A stretch of 15,942 nucleotides of DNA from Fimbriimonadales bacterium (GTDB taxonomy: Bacteria; Armatimonadota; Fimbriimonadia; Fimbriimonadales; GBS-DC), in assembly GCA_026416655.1 (NCBI GenBank), contig JAOAES010000012.1, forward strand, positions 1-15,942, written 5' to 3'. The notes under the pieces were generated by a model. The model had not been told where the DNA came from. It searched no databases and saw only the letters and a list, made by a program, of their open reading frames with translations. Numbering within the stretch: position 1 is the stretch's first letter; the number at the start of each line of letters is the position of its first letter. The position numbers and the translations under genes were made by a program. This document shows positions 7,047 through 14,398 of this stretch, in pieces.

Positions 7047-8066
7047 TCAAGGATTAATGCGCTTCCCGCGCTCATCGTACTGTGTGAACTCGAACACATA
7101 GCGCCACCAGTTGTTCAGTCTGCCGTCGTCGGGGTTCACGCCCGGGTTGCGCGGCAGGTGGCGGAACCACCAGCGCATGTAGTTCAGGTGATAGTCGGGA
7201 CCGCCCCATGTTTCGCGATTGACCTCCATCGTCTTGCCCGTGAAGTTGGGATAGTTCAGCCAGTCGGGGGCGGAGCTGACCACCGTGCGCGGGTTGGCGT
7301 AGTCGTAGTCTTTCTCGCCGTTGGGCGGGTAGTGGCAGCTGCCGACGGCGGCGACGCCGTTCGACTGGTGCGCGTTCGCGGCAAAGCGCGCCCAGTTATG
7401 CTCCAGCTTATCCGCCTGCCAGCCGCCGTAGATGCGCGTCATCGTCGCTTCCGTGCGGTGGCACAGGTTGTGCAGCATCTCTGCCACGCCGCGCTCGTAG
7501 TTGAAGCCCATAATCGCGAACGGGCGCTTCGTAGGGAACTTCTCGTACACGCCGCCGTTGATGAAGAACGCGCCGGGACCCGCCATCGCCGATTCCCAAA
7601 AGCCCATATACGGCGCGCCGAACATCCAAACCTCGTCAATCTTGCCCGAGTCGATTAACTTCTCTACGCCGTGCTTGAGAAGCACTTTCTCGTAGTCCAT
7701 CCCGTCAGGTTCGTGCCAACCCTTCCATTCGCGCAGGCACTTCAGATACTGTTCCATCGTGTAGACGAAGCCGTCTACCTTGGCGGGGAACTCATCAAGG
7801 TCGCGCCACTCCACAATCTGGAAGCGCACGAGGTCGCCGCTCGCTTTGCGCACCTCGTCGGCGTACTGTTGCGCGAGCCAGCGCGGGTCGTTCCACTTGC
7901 CGACCTCGTGGAGGCGTTTGTTGCCCTCCTGCGGGACGACGGGGTCGAAGTTCAACACCAGCACGCGGACGATAATCGGGCGTTCGCCGTTAGGCAACGG
8001 CTTCATATCGTCCGCGTGCATCCCGTTAGTGAGCAGCAGGCTCGTTAGAAGCAGAACGGCGTGCAT
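7047..8066 (-). CDS. Exported protein of unknown function
   Basis: A 339-residue protein with a signal peptide (MHAVLLLTSLLLTNGMHA, likely cleavage near 18). The mature protein has a Rossmann-like opening (IIVRVLVLNFDPV, 31-43), DEVWMFGAPYMGFWESAMAGPGAFFINGG (144-172) and GFNYERGVAEMLHNLCHRTEATM (187-209), then SCHYPPNGEKDYDYANPR (243-260) and a Trp/Arg-rich C-terminal part. From memory, the GFNYERGVxEMLH...HRxE stretch is shared by a family of bacterial secreted hypothetical proteins without assigned activity. The HNLCH spacing (H199, H203) resembles a degenerate zinc-protease helix, but the usual glutamate is absent. The start is 9 bases behind the stop of the M28 peptidase gene and its Shine-Dalgarno sequence is weak, so it is probably cotranscribed and may be translated by coupling. 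Confidence 0.88.
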   Translation of the reverse strand: MHAVLLLTSLLLTNGMHADDMKPLPNGERPIIVRVLVLNFDPVVPQEGNKRLHEVGKWNDPRWLAQQYADEVRKASGDLVRFQIVEWRDLDEFPAKVDGFVYTMEQYLKCLREWKGWHEPDGMDYEKVLLKHGVEKLIDSGKIDEVWMFGAPYMGFWESAMAGPGAFFINGGVYEKFPTKRPFAIMGFNYERGVAEMLHNLCHRTEATMTRIYGGWQADKLEHNWARFAANAHQSNGVAAVGSCHYPPNGEKDYDYANPRTVVSSAPDWLNYPNFTGKTMEVNRETWGGPDYHLNYMRWWFRHLPRNPGVNPDDGRLNNWWRYVFEFTQYDERGKRINP

Positions 8067-8075
8067 GGGCTTCTC

Positions 8076-9836
8076 TCACGGTGCTTCGGGCGTTATCTGC
8101 ACCTTAATCTCTTTGCCCTCGCGGATTACGGTGAACTCGACGGGCTTGCCCGCCTCCATCTTCTCATAGAGGCTGGTGAGTTCCTCGATGTTCCTCACGC
8201 GCTGTCCCATCGCGGCGATGATGCGGTCGCCCGCTTTCAGTCCGGCTTTTTCGGCGGGCGAGCCGGGCGCAACGCCATCTAACAGCACGCCTTCCTGTTC
8301 CGAGTAGGCAGGAATCAGCCCGATGCGCACGCGGAAACCGCGCCGTGCGCCCTGTTGCGGCTCAGGCTGCTGCGGGCGCGTGAACTGCAGTCGCTCGGGG
8401 CGATTGGCGATGTCGTACACCACGCGCTCCGCCAGCGTGACAATCTGCGCCTGCCCCTCGTAGTTGATCTTATCCCAGGTGTCCGAGGGGCGGTGATAGT
8501 CGGGGTGCATGCCGGTGAAGAAGAACAAAACGGGGATATTGGCGCGCATGAAGGGCATGTGGTCGCTCCCTCCCGACGCCGACTGACTGAGCTGCAGGCT
8601 CAAGTTGTCCGTATTCGCCGCTTTGAGGATGCTCTCCCACTCGGTGGTCGTGCCCACACCGCTGACCGAGACGCGATTGTTCGTCATGCGTCCCACCATA
8701 TCGAAGTTCAGCATGGCAACGATGTTCTCGCGTGGCACGGTGGGGTTCTGCACGAAGTGGGCAGCGCCGAGCAAGCCCTCTTCTTCCGCTGAGAAGGCAA
8801 TCACCAGCACGCTCCGCTTGAGACGGTCGCGATTCTGTGCCAGCAGGCGCGCCAGCTCCATAATCGCTGCCGTGCCGGAGGCGTTGTCGTCTGCGCCGTA
8901 GTGGATGTCGCCCGGTTCGGGCGCGAGCGAGCCGACCTCGCCGTAGCCCAGATGGTCATAGTGTGCGCCAATCACAATCACCTCGTCGCGCAGTTTCGGG
9001 TCATTGCCCGGAATGAAGCCCACGACATTCCGCGCCACGCCGCGATTGGGTTCCAGTGAGGTTGCCATCTCTACGCTGGCGTTGAGGTTCCCGCTGAGGG
9101 GCAAGCCCTTCTCGTTGATGCGCTTCACCGCCTCCGCGACGGTCAAGCCCAGCGGTTGCAGGAGCCGATCGCCCACCGACGCTCGCACGTTCAGAACCGC
9201 AACATTCGCGGCAGGGGCGCGCCCCCGCATTCCCACCGGGAGCAGACGGTCATTCTCTGGCTGGTTCACCAGTATCACGCCCACCGCGCCTTTCTGGATA
9301 GCGGTCTGCACTTTCTGCGCGATACGCGACGCGCGCTGGATCTCGGGGCTGACGCCCTCAAAACTGGGCGCACCACGCACGATGACCGCAATTTTGCCCG
9401 TCACATCGACGCTCTCGTAATCGTCGTAGCCGGCGTTCGGCTGCGAAATGCCAAATCCCACGAACACCAGCTCGCCCTCCACTTTCGTGTTGCTGGTCAG
9501 GTTCACGGGGCGGATTGCTTCGGCGGGGGCTTCCCACACACTACCGCGCTTGAGTTTGAGGTAGTTCTCCGCGCCGGGCTTGAAACCGAGCGTCAGTTCC
9601 CAATCTTGAAAGTAGCCGTTGGTACCTTTCGGTTCCAGTCCTGACTGCTGAAACACGCGGGCGATATAGTCCGCTGCTTTATAGGCACCCGGCGCAATCG
9701 CGAACCGCCCCTCCAGATCGGGCGAGGAAAGATATTTCACATGCGCCTGTAAATTGCTCACAGAAACGCTGGAACGGTCGGCAAATGCCAGAACAAACAG
9801 TAAACCGATGCCTGCGAATAGACTCAATCTTCTCAT
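8076..9836 (-). CDS. Exported M28-family zinc aminopeptidase with PA and PDZ domains
   Basis: An exported metallopeptidase of about 586 residues (numbering here from the upstream ATG at 9842). Signal peptide about 3-21. A PA-like inserted domain covers about 110-265. The M28 core is about 271-480, with candidate di-zinc ligands H294 (IGAHYDHLG), D318 (GADDNASGT), E353/E354 (SAEEEGLLGAAHF), D381 (LNFDMVGR) and H450 (PDYHRPSDTWDKI). All key residues are present, so it should be active, removing N-terminal residues from peptides outside the cytoplasm. A C-terminal PDZ domain (about 508-588, GVAPGSPAEKAGLKAGDRI) may bind C termini of substrates or partners. The second ATG (9836) has GAGGG at the better distance; 9842 lies almost on the ribosome site. 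The gene for an exported unknown protein follows after 9 bases. A possible -10 (TACAAT) lies at 9859-9864. Confidence 0.94.
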   Translation of the reverse strand: MRRLSLFAGIGLLFVLAFADRSSVSVSNLQAHVKYLSSPDLEGRFAIAPGAYKAADYIARVFQQSGLEPKGTNGYFQDWELTLGFKPGAENYLKLKRGSVWEAPAEAIRPVNLTSNTKVEGELVFVGFGISQPNAGYDDYESVDVTGKIAVIVRGAPSFEGVSPEIQRASRIAQKVQTAIQKGAVGVILVNQPENDRLLPVGMRGRAPAANVAVLNVRASVGDRLLQPLGLTVAEAVKRINEKGLPLSGNLNASVEMATSLEPNRGVARNVVGFIPGNDPKLRDEVIVIGAHYDHLGYGEVGSLAPEPGDIHYGADDNASGTAAIMELARLLAQNRDRLKRSVLVIAFSAEEEGLLGAAHFVQNPTVPRENIVAMLNFDMVGRMTNNRVSVSGVGTTTEWESILKAANTDNLSLQLSQSASGGSDHMPFMRANIPVLFFFTGMHPDYHRPSDTWDKINYEGQAQIVTLAERVVYDIANRPERLQFTRPQQPEPQQGARRGFRVRIGLIPAYSEQEGVLLDGVAPGSPAEKAGLKAGDRIIAAMGQRVRNIEELTSLYEKMEAGKPVEFTVIREGKEIKVQITPEAP

Positions 9837-9858
9837 GCTCATAGCCCTCGCTGCGGGG

Positions 9859-9864
9859 ATTGTA
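9859..9864 (-). promoter_or_regulatory. Possible -10 box of the M28 peptidase gene
   Basis: On the minus strand TACAAT lies within GGGG-TACAAT-CCCC, so the hexamer is bracketed by complementary G4/C4 runs (9855-9868). It would start transcription near 9852, leaving a leader of about 16 bases that already contains the GAGGG ribosome site. No clear -35 is present. The gap between the GH130 stop (9999) and this gene is about 160 bases, enough for an independent promoter. Confidence 0.4.
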
Positions 9865-9998
9865 CCCCACTTTTAATACGAATCCATTAAAGCCATGTTC
9901 AAGGGAACTGGGGGGAACACGAGCGAGCGCGCGTTTACGCCGCCCTCAGGCGACGACCGGGGACGGGCGCTGGAGACGGTTTAGCGCAATCCGCGTCC

Positions 9999-11075
9999 CT
10001 ACCGCCCTGCCAGCACGAGTTCGCCCTTCGCCACCGAGAGCAGTTCCTCCATCGTCGTCTCGGCGACAGCGACGGACCGATCCGCCACCCCGTAATAGAC
10101 CATCCAGCGTCCGTCGTGCATCGGCGTCAGCCCCGTGGGGAACACCACGCGCTCAAAGAATCCGCTCACTTCGTAGTCTTCGGAGGGGGCAATTAGCGGC
10201 TCGTGCGAGCGACAGATGACCTTGTGTGGCTCGTCTAAATCGAGCAGTGCAACGCCGGCGCAGTAGCCATCTTTTGCGTTCACGCCGTGATAGACAATCA
10301 GCCAACCTTCAGGCGTCTCGACAGGCGGCGCGCCCGCCCCGATGCGCCTCGAATCCCAGTGGTGGATACGCGGCGCCATCAGGAACTGGTGGTCGCCCCA
10401 GTGTAGCAGGTCTGGCGAGTAGGCGACCCACATGTTCGGTCCGTTGAACGCCGACGACGCCGTGCGGTGCATCGCGGCGTAGCGCCCCTTCACCTTGCGT
10501 GGGAACAGCGCGACGTTCTTATTCTCATGGTGCAGGATTAGCCCCAGTCGCTTGAAGCTTTTGAAATCTTCGGTGCTTGCGATGCCGACGCAAATCCCGT
10601 AGCGCGAGACCGCCGTGTAAGATATGTAGAACACGCCGTCGATTTGCGTGATACGGCAGTCTTCGATGCCATACTCCTCGTATTTAGTTTCGGGGAACAG
10701 AGTGGGCGTCTCGTCAACAGTGAAATGCACGCCGTCCTTGCTGCGGGCGAGGCGCAGATGGGAGATGGAGCTGAGGTAGGTGCGCCCTTCGTAGGTGACG
10801 GCGCGCGGGTCGCTCAGGTCGGTCAGGGGCGAGTGGCGCGGGAAGGTCAGGATTTCCAGTCGCTGCGAATCGGAGCCATGCAGGTTCAGTACGGGCACGC
10901 CCACGAGGTCGGGGTCGTCCAGTATCGGTCGCTCCGCCACGCGCAACAGCAAGATGACTTCATCGCCGAATCGGGTCGCGCCGGGGTTGAACGCGCCGAT
11001 GACCTCCAGGTTGGGTTCTGAAGGCTTGACCATTTCCGGCGTGATAATCGGATTTTCCGCCACACGCTTCGCCAC
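9999..11075 (-). CDS. Glycoside hydrolase family 130 protein (mannoside phosphorylase / mannosidase type)
   Basis: A 358-residue cytoplasmic protein (no signal peptide) with the five-bladed propeller pattern of GH130. That family holds phosphorylases acting on beta-mannosides, such as mannosylglucose or mannosyl-N-acetylglucosamine, and some beta-1,2-mannosidases. Visible signatures: AFNPGATRF (28-36), LSDPRAV (87-93), GIEDCRIT (136-143) with the likely proton donor D139, KNVALFPRKVKGRYAAMHR (186-204), GAGAPPVETPEGWLIVYHGV (246-265) and YYGVADRSVAVAE (327-339). Phosphorylase versus hydrolase use and the acceptor sugar cannot be fixed here. The start is GTG at 11075, preceded by a perfect AGGAGG nine bases upstream that lies inside the 3' end of holA. 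The two genes are only 5 bases apart, so translation is probably coupled. No sugar transporter is adjacent. Confidence 0.93.
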   Translation of the reverse strand: MAKRVAENPIITPEMVKPSEPNLEVIGAFNPGATRFGDEVILLLRVAERPILDDPDLVGVPVLNLHGSDSQRLEILTFPRHSPLTDLSDPRAVTYEGRTYLSSISHLRLARSKDGVHFTVDETPTLFPETKYEEYGIEDCRITQIDGVFYISYTAVSRYGICVGIASTEDFKSFKRLGLILHHENKNVALFPRKVKGRYAAMHRTASSAFNGPNMWVAYSPDLLHWGDHQFLMAPRIHHWDSRRIGAGAPPVETPEGWLIVYHGVNAKDGYCAGVALLDLDEPHKVICRSHEPLIAPSEDYEVSGFFERVVFPTGLTPMHDGRWMVYYGVADRSVAVAETTMEELLSVAKGELVLAGR

Positions 11076-11080
11076 AGATG

Positions 11081-12202
11081 CTAACCTCCTTGTAAGTGAG
11101 ACGGACGCGCTGGCTCGCCGTCCGTAGTGAGCCTGATAATGAGTCTTTCCATAATTTCGGCGGCGTTCACACTGGGGCGCAGTCCCTTGAGCGCAAGGTC
11201 GGCTTCTTCAATCGCATGGAACGCCTGACAGAGCTGCGCGAGGCTCAGTTGCTCCGCCTGTTTCTGGAGCCGATCCTGCAGGAACGCCTGGCGCGTCAGC
11301 GTTTGCAGCACATCGGGGTCTTTAGGCAGCTTCCGCGCGAACTCGGGGTCGATTCGTTGGGGCTGTTTGATGGGTTGCTGATACTGCAGCAGGGTGCGCA
11401 CGCCCCACAGCAATCGGTACTGACGGGCAATCAGCGCGAGGGTCTTCATCGCCGTCTCTTCGGCGCGGGTTCCCGATTGAAACATCAGGCGCAGCTGGCG
11501 CATCGCGGCGCGCGCGTCGCGTGCGACCACCGCGTCGACCAGCTTGAACACCTGTGCCTGCTGAGAAGGCGCCACGACCATATCGATATCCAGACGGCTA
11601 ATCTCACTATGTGGTTCCACAAAGAGGATGACCTTTTCCAGCTCGGCGAGCGCGCGGTCTGCGGCGCTATCCACGAGCGTCTGCAGGTATTCGGCGTCTT
11701 CGGGGCGCAGGCGTTTCCCTGCTTCTTGCGCCCGCTCGACCAGACGGCGCGTGAGTGTTGCGCCCGTGAGCGCGGTCAGTTTGATGACCATGCCGCTTTT
11801 CTCAACGGCTTTCATGAGGGCATTCCATGCGGCTTTCACGCTCTCGCTCTCTTCAGTCGGGCTGGGCAACAGCACCAGGCAGGCGAACGGAGGCACCCGC
11901 TCGACGATGCTCGCAAGGCTTTGCAAGTCCGCCGCGCTGTAGCGATTGACAGCGTGTAGTATCACGAGTCGCCGCGCCGATTCCATCGGAATGGTCTGAA
12001 TCGCTGCCCCCAGCGTCGCGACGGGCGTTTCCCGGGCGTCCAGAACGGATTCGTCGATGCTGCCGGGGGGCACCTGCAGAGCTTGGCGCAACTGCGCCAA
12101 GAACTCGCGCTGTAGCACAGGTTCTTCTCCTTCCAGCAGGTAAACCGTTACGGGCGTGCGCCAATCGCTCGCCTTCAGTTCGCCGTATTTCTTAACCGCC
12201 AT
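11081..12202 (-). CDS. holA: DNA polymerase III delta subunit (clamp-loader)
   Basis: The delta subunit opens the beta sliding clamp within the clamp-loader complex. The 373-residue length is near the family norm (about 340-350). The N terminus has the delta-type VTVYLLEGEEPVLQREFLAQLRQAL (18-42) in place of a Walker A motif. The middle carries SARRLVILHAVNRYS (75-89) and FACLVLLPSPTEESE (105-119). The helical C-terminal collar includes QVFKLVDAVVARDARAAMRQLRLMF and LIARQYRLLWGVRTLLQ, typical of HolA. It begins 11 bases inside the 3' end of the upstream transglutaminase gene, with no good Shine-Dalgarno sequence, so it is probably translated by coupling. It is followed after 5 bases by the GH130 gene. 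Sequence divergence is normal for this fast-evolving subunit. Confidence 0.93.
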   Translation of the reverse strand: MAVKKYGELKASDWRTPVTVYLLEGEEPVLQREFLAQLRQALQVPPGSIDESVLDARETPVATLGAAIQTIPMESARRLVILHAVNRYSAADLQSLASIVERVPPFACLVLLPSPTEESESVKAAWNALMKAVEKSGMVIKLTALTGATLTRRLVERAQEAGKRLRPEDAEYLQTLVDSAADRALAELEKVILFVEPHSEISRLDIDMVVAPSQQAQVFKLVDAVVARDARAAMRQLRLMFQSGTRAEETAMKTLALIARQYRLLWGVRTLLQYQQPIKQPQRIDPEFARKLPKDPDVLQTLTRQAFLQDRLQKQAEQLSLAQLCQAFHAIEEADLALKGLRPSVNAAEIMERLIIRLTTDGEPARPSHLQGG

Positions 12203-14285
12203 AGACTTTTTGCCGTCCCATATCGATCAGCCTTAGAATAAGCCGTCCTGCGCCGAGTTCCTGCAGGATTTGATGCTGAACGCGCGCGGTCTGCTGGGCG
12301 ACCTCTGGCTCCAGCGCGGCGCTGCGGGGTGGAGCGGCGTAGAAGTATTCCAGCAACAGGGGCGTCAGCGCGTCCAGCAAGGGCGCCGCCTCGCTGCCGT
12401 GCTGGCGGAGGCTGTCGACGGCGTGCTGGAGATAGGTTCGCGGCGTCTGTCCGACGGCAGGCGGAGCGATTCCCCTCAGGCGCAGCGCGAACACGAGCCG
12501 CCGATAGAGCCGCTGCGCACGCGGAACAGGCATGCGCCGCGTCCAACCAAAGCGCGGCGCAACCAGCAGGTAGAGAATCGCCAGCACCATCGTGGCGATG
12601 AGCGCGTCCAACATGCGCTGCAGCCACTGGCGCCGCGCATGCTGAGTTGTCTCGTCGGTTTGCTGTTCGGCAAGCGTCTCGGCGCTGATGACGGGCGCGT
12701 TCCGTGTGGCGTCAAACGCGACCCAGCCTATGCCCTCAAAGTAGACCTCCGTCCACAGATGGCGATGCTCCTCGCGCACGATGTATTCGCCCGTGTCCGG
12801 ATCGCGCTCCTGCAAAATAAATCCCGACGCGACGCGTGCGGGGATGTCCGCGTACAGGCACATCACTGCCAGCGCAGTCGCAAACTCCACGCAGTAGCCC
12901 TGTTTCGCCTCGAACAGGAAATACTCCACCACATCCACATCGGGTGGGTACGCTTCGACGTTGAGGTTGTAAGCGGTGTTCTGCTCAATGTAGCGCACCA
13001 GCGCCATCACCTTGTCGTACTGCGTGGGTTGACGGCGCGTGAGTTGATCGACCAGTTCCGCCACGGGCGTGCGCCTTGCGTTGTTGGGGATTCGTCTCCG
13101 GGAGTGGGCGGGCTCCTGGAACGGGAGGCGCGGCGAGGCAGGCGGCGCTTGGCGCAGAAGGCGCGGGTCCTCCGGGGGCCAATACGCCCGTGCGGTGTAA
13201 CTGTAGCCCGCTCCTAACGCCTGATAACTCACCACTCCCCCTATGGGGCGCACGTAGTAGAGGTAGCGCACAGGCGCCTCGATTTCCAGCGGATAGCCCG
13301 GCACATATAGGCTCCGATGCCAGCCACTGCTTAAGCGTATGGTCGCTGTCGCCTGCCGGGATGGCGGCGCATTGACGGGGCGCCCCGGAACAAAGCGTCC
13401 CTGCGGCGTGACGCGCATCTCCTCATAGAACACGCGCCCTCGGTTCCAGCCGCGCCCTGTGTAATAGTTGTAAGACTCGGTGCGCAAATAGGGAGGTTGC
13501 ACCGCGCCCTCCAGACGCACCCGCATTACCTCCATCTTGCTCAGAGCGACAGCGCCTGCTCCTGCCTGCAACTCGGGCGGCATCTCGGTAGCCGAACCGG
13601 GACGCATATGGGCGCGGAACGGCATGCCCACGACAATGGTGGAGATCAGCTGACCAACGGTAAGGGCAATCAAAGGCGCAAGCAGAAACGCCGTTAGCCC
13701 CGTAAACGCGCTCGTCGTGAACACCGTGCGCAGCGCGTACCCTGTCTCCAACTGTCGCGTCTGACCCCACTCCATTCGATGGCTCGCCAGCATCAAAAAC
13801 AGCATCGCCAGCAACATCACGACGAACAACCACAGTATCTGCGTCGCCAGCATGTAGGTCGCAATCAACCCGAACAGCGCGAGCGCGGGCACGCTCTGAA
13901 ACACCAGCGAACTCATCGAGACCATCAACGCGCTGCGCAAGCACAGATACCACAGAAACGAGAGGCTCAGGTAGGTTTCGATCGAAGTATCCGTGTCCAG
14001 ACCGACCAAGCCGTTGAGATAGGATTGCCCCATCAGACACAGGAACGCCAGTGCGCCGTCCAGCACGCCAAGCACAAATCGCGTGTTCTCCGAGAGGGAA
14101 AACCGGCTTATCCACGCGCTCAGGATTACCCCCAACGTAAGCAACACGATAAACGGCATCGCCGAGAACTCCGTTACCCGCGCCAGCTGTACCACCAGCA
14201 CGCTCGCCAGAGTCAACAACCACACTGCCCCATACGCCGCTATCGGAGGCGGAGATCCCATCGAAGCCGTTCGTTCCAGCGCCAT
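12192..14285 (-). CDS. TgpA-like membrane transglutaminase (DUF3488 / transglutaminase core / DUF4129)
   Basis: A 697-residue inner-membrane protein. About five to seven hydrophobic segments fill residues 16-220 (DUF3488-like region). A periplasmic part follows, with the transglutaminase-like core at about 405-535 and the catalytic triad C465 (KQGYCVEFATALAVM), H509 (EEHRHLWTEVYF) and D525 (GWVAFDATRNAP). A further TM (561-577) leads into a DUF4129-like C-terminal domain. This is the architecture of Pseudomonas TgpA, an essential periplasmic transglutaminase; the substrate here is unknown. Homologues often sit beside a MoxR ATPase and a DUF58 gene, but neither is present. There is no Shine-Dalgarno sequence before ATG 14285. 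A TATAAC box lies five bases upstream, so the mRNA may be leaderless. The gene overlaps holA by 11 bases and is divergent from the gene at 14399. Confidence 0.94.
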   Translation of the reverse strand: MALERTASMGSPPPIAAYGAVWLLTLASVLVVQLARVTEFSAMPFIVLLTLGVILSAWISRFSLSENTRFVLGVLDGALAFLCLMGQSYLNGLVGLDTDTSIETYLSLSFLWYLCLRSALMVSMSSLVFQSVPALALFGLIATYMLATQILWLFVVMLLAMLFLMLASHRMEWGQTRQLETGYALRTVFTTSAFTGLTAFLLAPLIALTVGQLISTIVVGMPFRAHMRPGSATEMPPELQAGAGAVALSKMEVMRVRLEGAVQPPYLRTESYNYYTGRGWNRGRVFYEEMRVTPQGRFVPGRPVNAPPSRQATATIRLSSGWHRSLYVPGYPLEIEAPVRYLYYVRPIGGVVSYQALGAGYSYTARAYWPPEDPRLLRQAPPASPRLPFQEPAHSRRRIPNNARRTPVAELVDQLTRRQPTQYDKVMALVRYIEQNTAYNLNVEAYPPDVDVVEYFLFEAKQGYCVEFATALAVMCLYADIPARVASGFILQERDPDTGEYIVREEHRHLWTEVYFEGIGWVAFDATRNAPVISAETLAEQQTDETTQHARRQWLQRMLDALIATMVLAILYLLVAPRFGWTRRMPVPRAQRLYRRLVFALRLRGIAPPAVGQTPRTYLQHAVDSLRQHGSEAAPLLDALTPLLLEYFYAAPPRSAALEPEVAQQTARVQHQILQELGAGRLILRLIDMGRQKVYGG

Positions 14286-14290
14286 CAGTC

Positions 14291-14296
14291 GTTATA
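14291..14296 (-). promoter_or_regulatory. Candidate -10 box for a leaderless TgpA-like mRNA
   Basis: TATAAC on the minus strand (5/6 to consensus) ends five bases before the ATG at 14285, the spacing at which transcription starts on or next to the A of the start codon. The gene has no ribosome site, which agrees with leaderless translation. A TAGAAT lies eight bases further upstream. No -35 is convincing. Confidence 0.4.
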
Positions 14297-14334
14297 CGAT
14301 TCTACCCTACCTGAAGTTCGCAACACGCTCCGCC

Positions 14335-14363
14335 GTGCCAAGCGTCTAAATCTGTGGTATACT
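14335..14363 (+). promoter_or_regulatory. Sigma-70-type promoter with extended -10 for the Spy-like gene
   Basis: GTGCCA at 14335-14340 (4/6 match to TTGACA) is separated by exactly 17 bases from TATACT at 14358-14363 (5/6 match to TATAAT). A TG one base upstream of the hexamer makes it an extended -10. The predicted start, near 14370, leaves a leader of about 29 bases containing AGGAGG (14385-14390). It is the most complete promoter in the window and lies in the divergent gap with the TgpA-like gene. Confidence 0.75.
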
Positions 14364-14398
14364 TCGAGGGGAAACCATCCCGACAGGAGGAGACTGTT

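Noticed and set aside
6837..7658. 273-codon plus-strand frame spanning the copper fusion start and the unknown secreted gene
   Set aside because: It runs antisense across two genes and their promoter, with shadow-type composition.
9843..9998. Terminator or small RNA between the GH130 and M28 genes
   Set aside because: Only a four-pair CGCC/GGCG stem is visible and no T-tract; not enough to support a feature.
14354..14398. GTG start 15 codons upstream for the Spy-like protein
   Set aside because: It would place the start inside the -10 region and put charged residues before the signal peptide. ATG 14399 has a perfect ribosome site.
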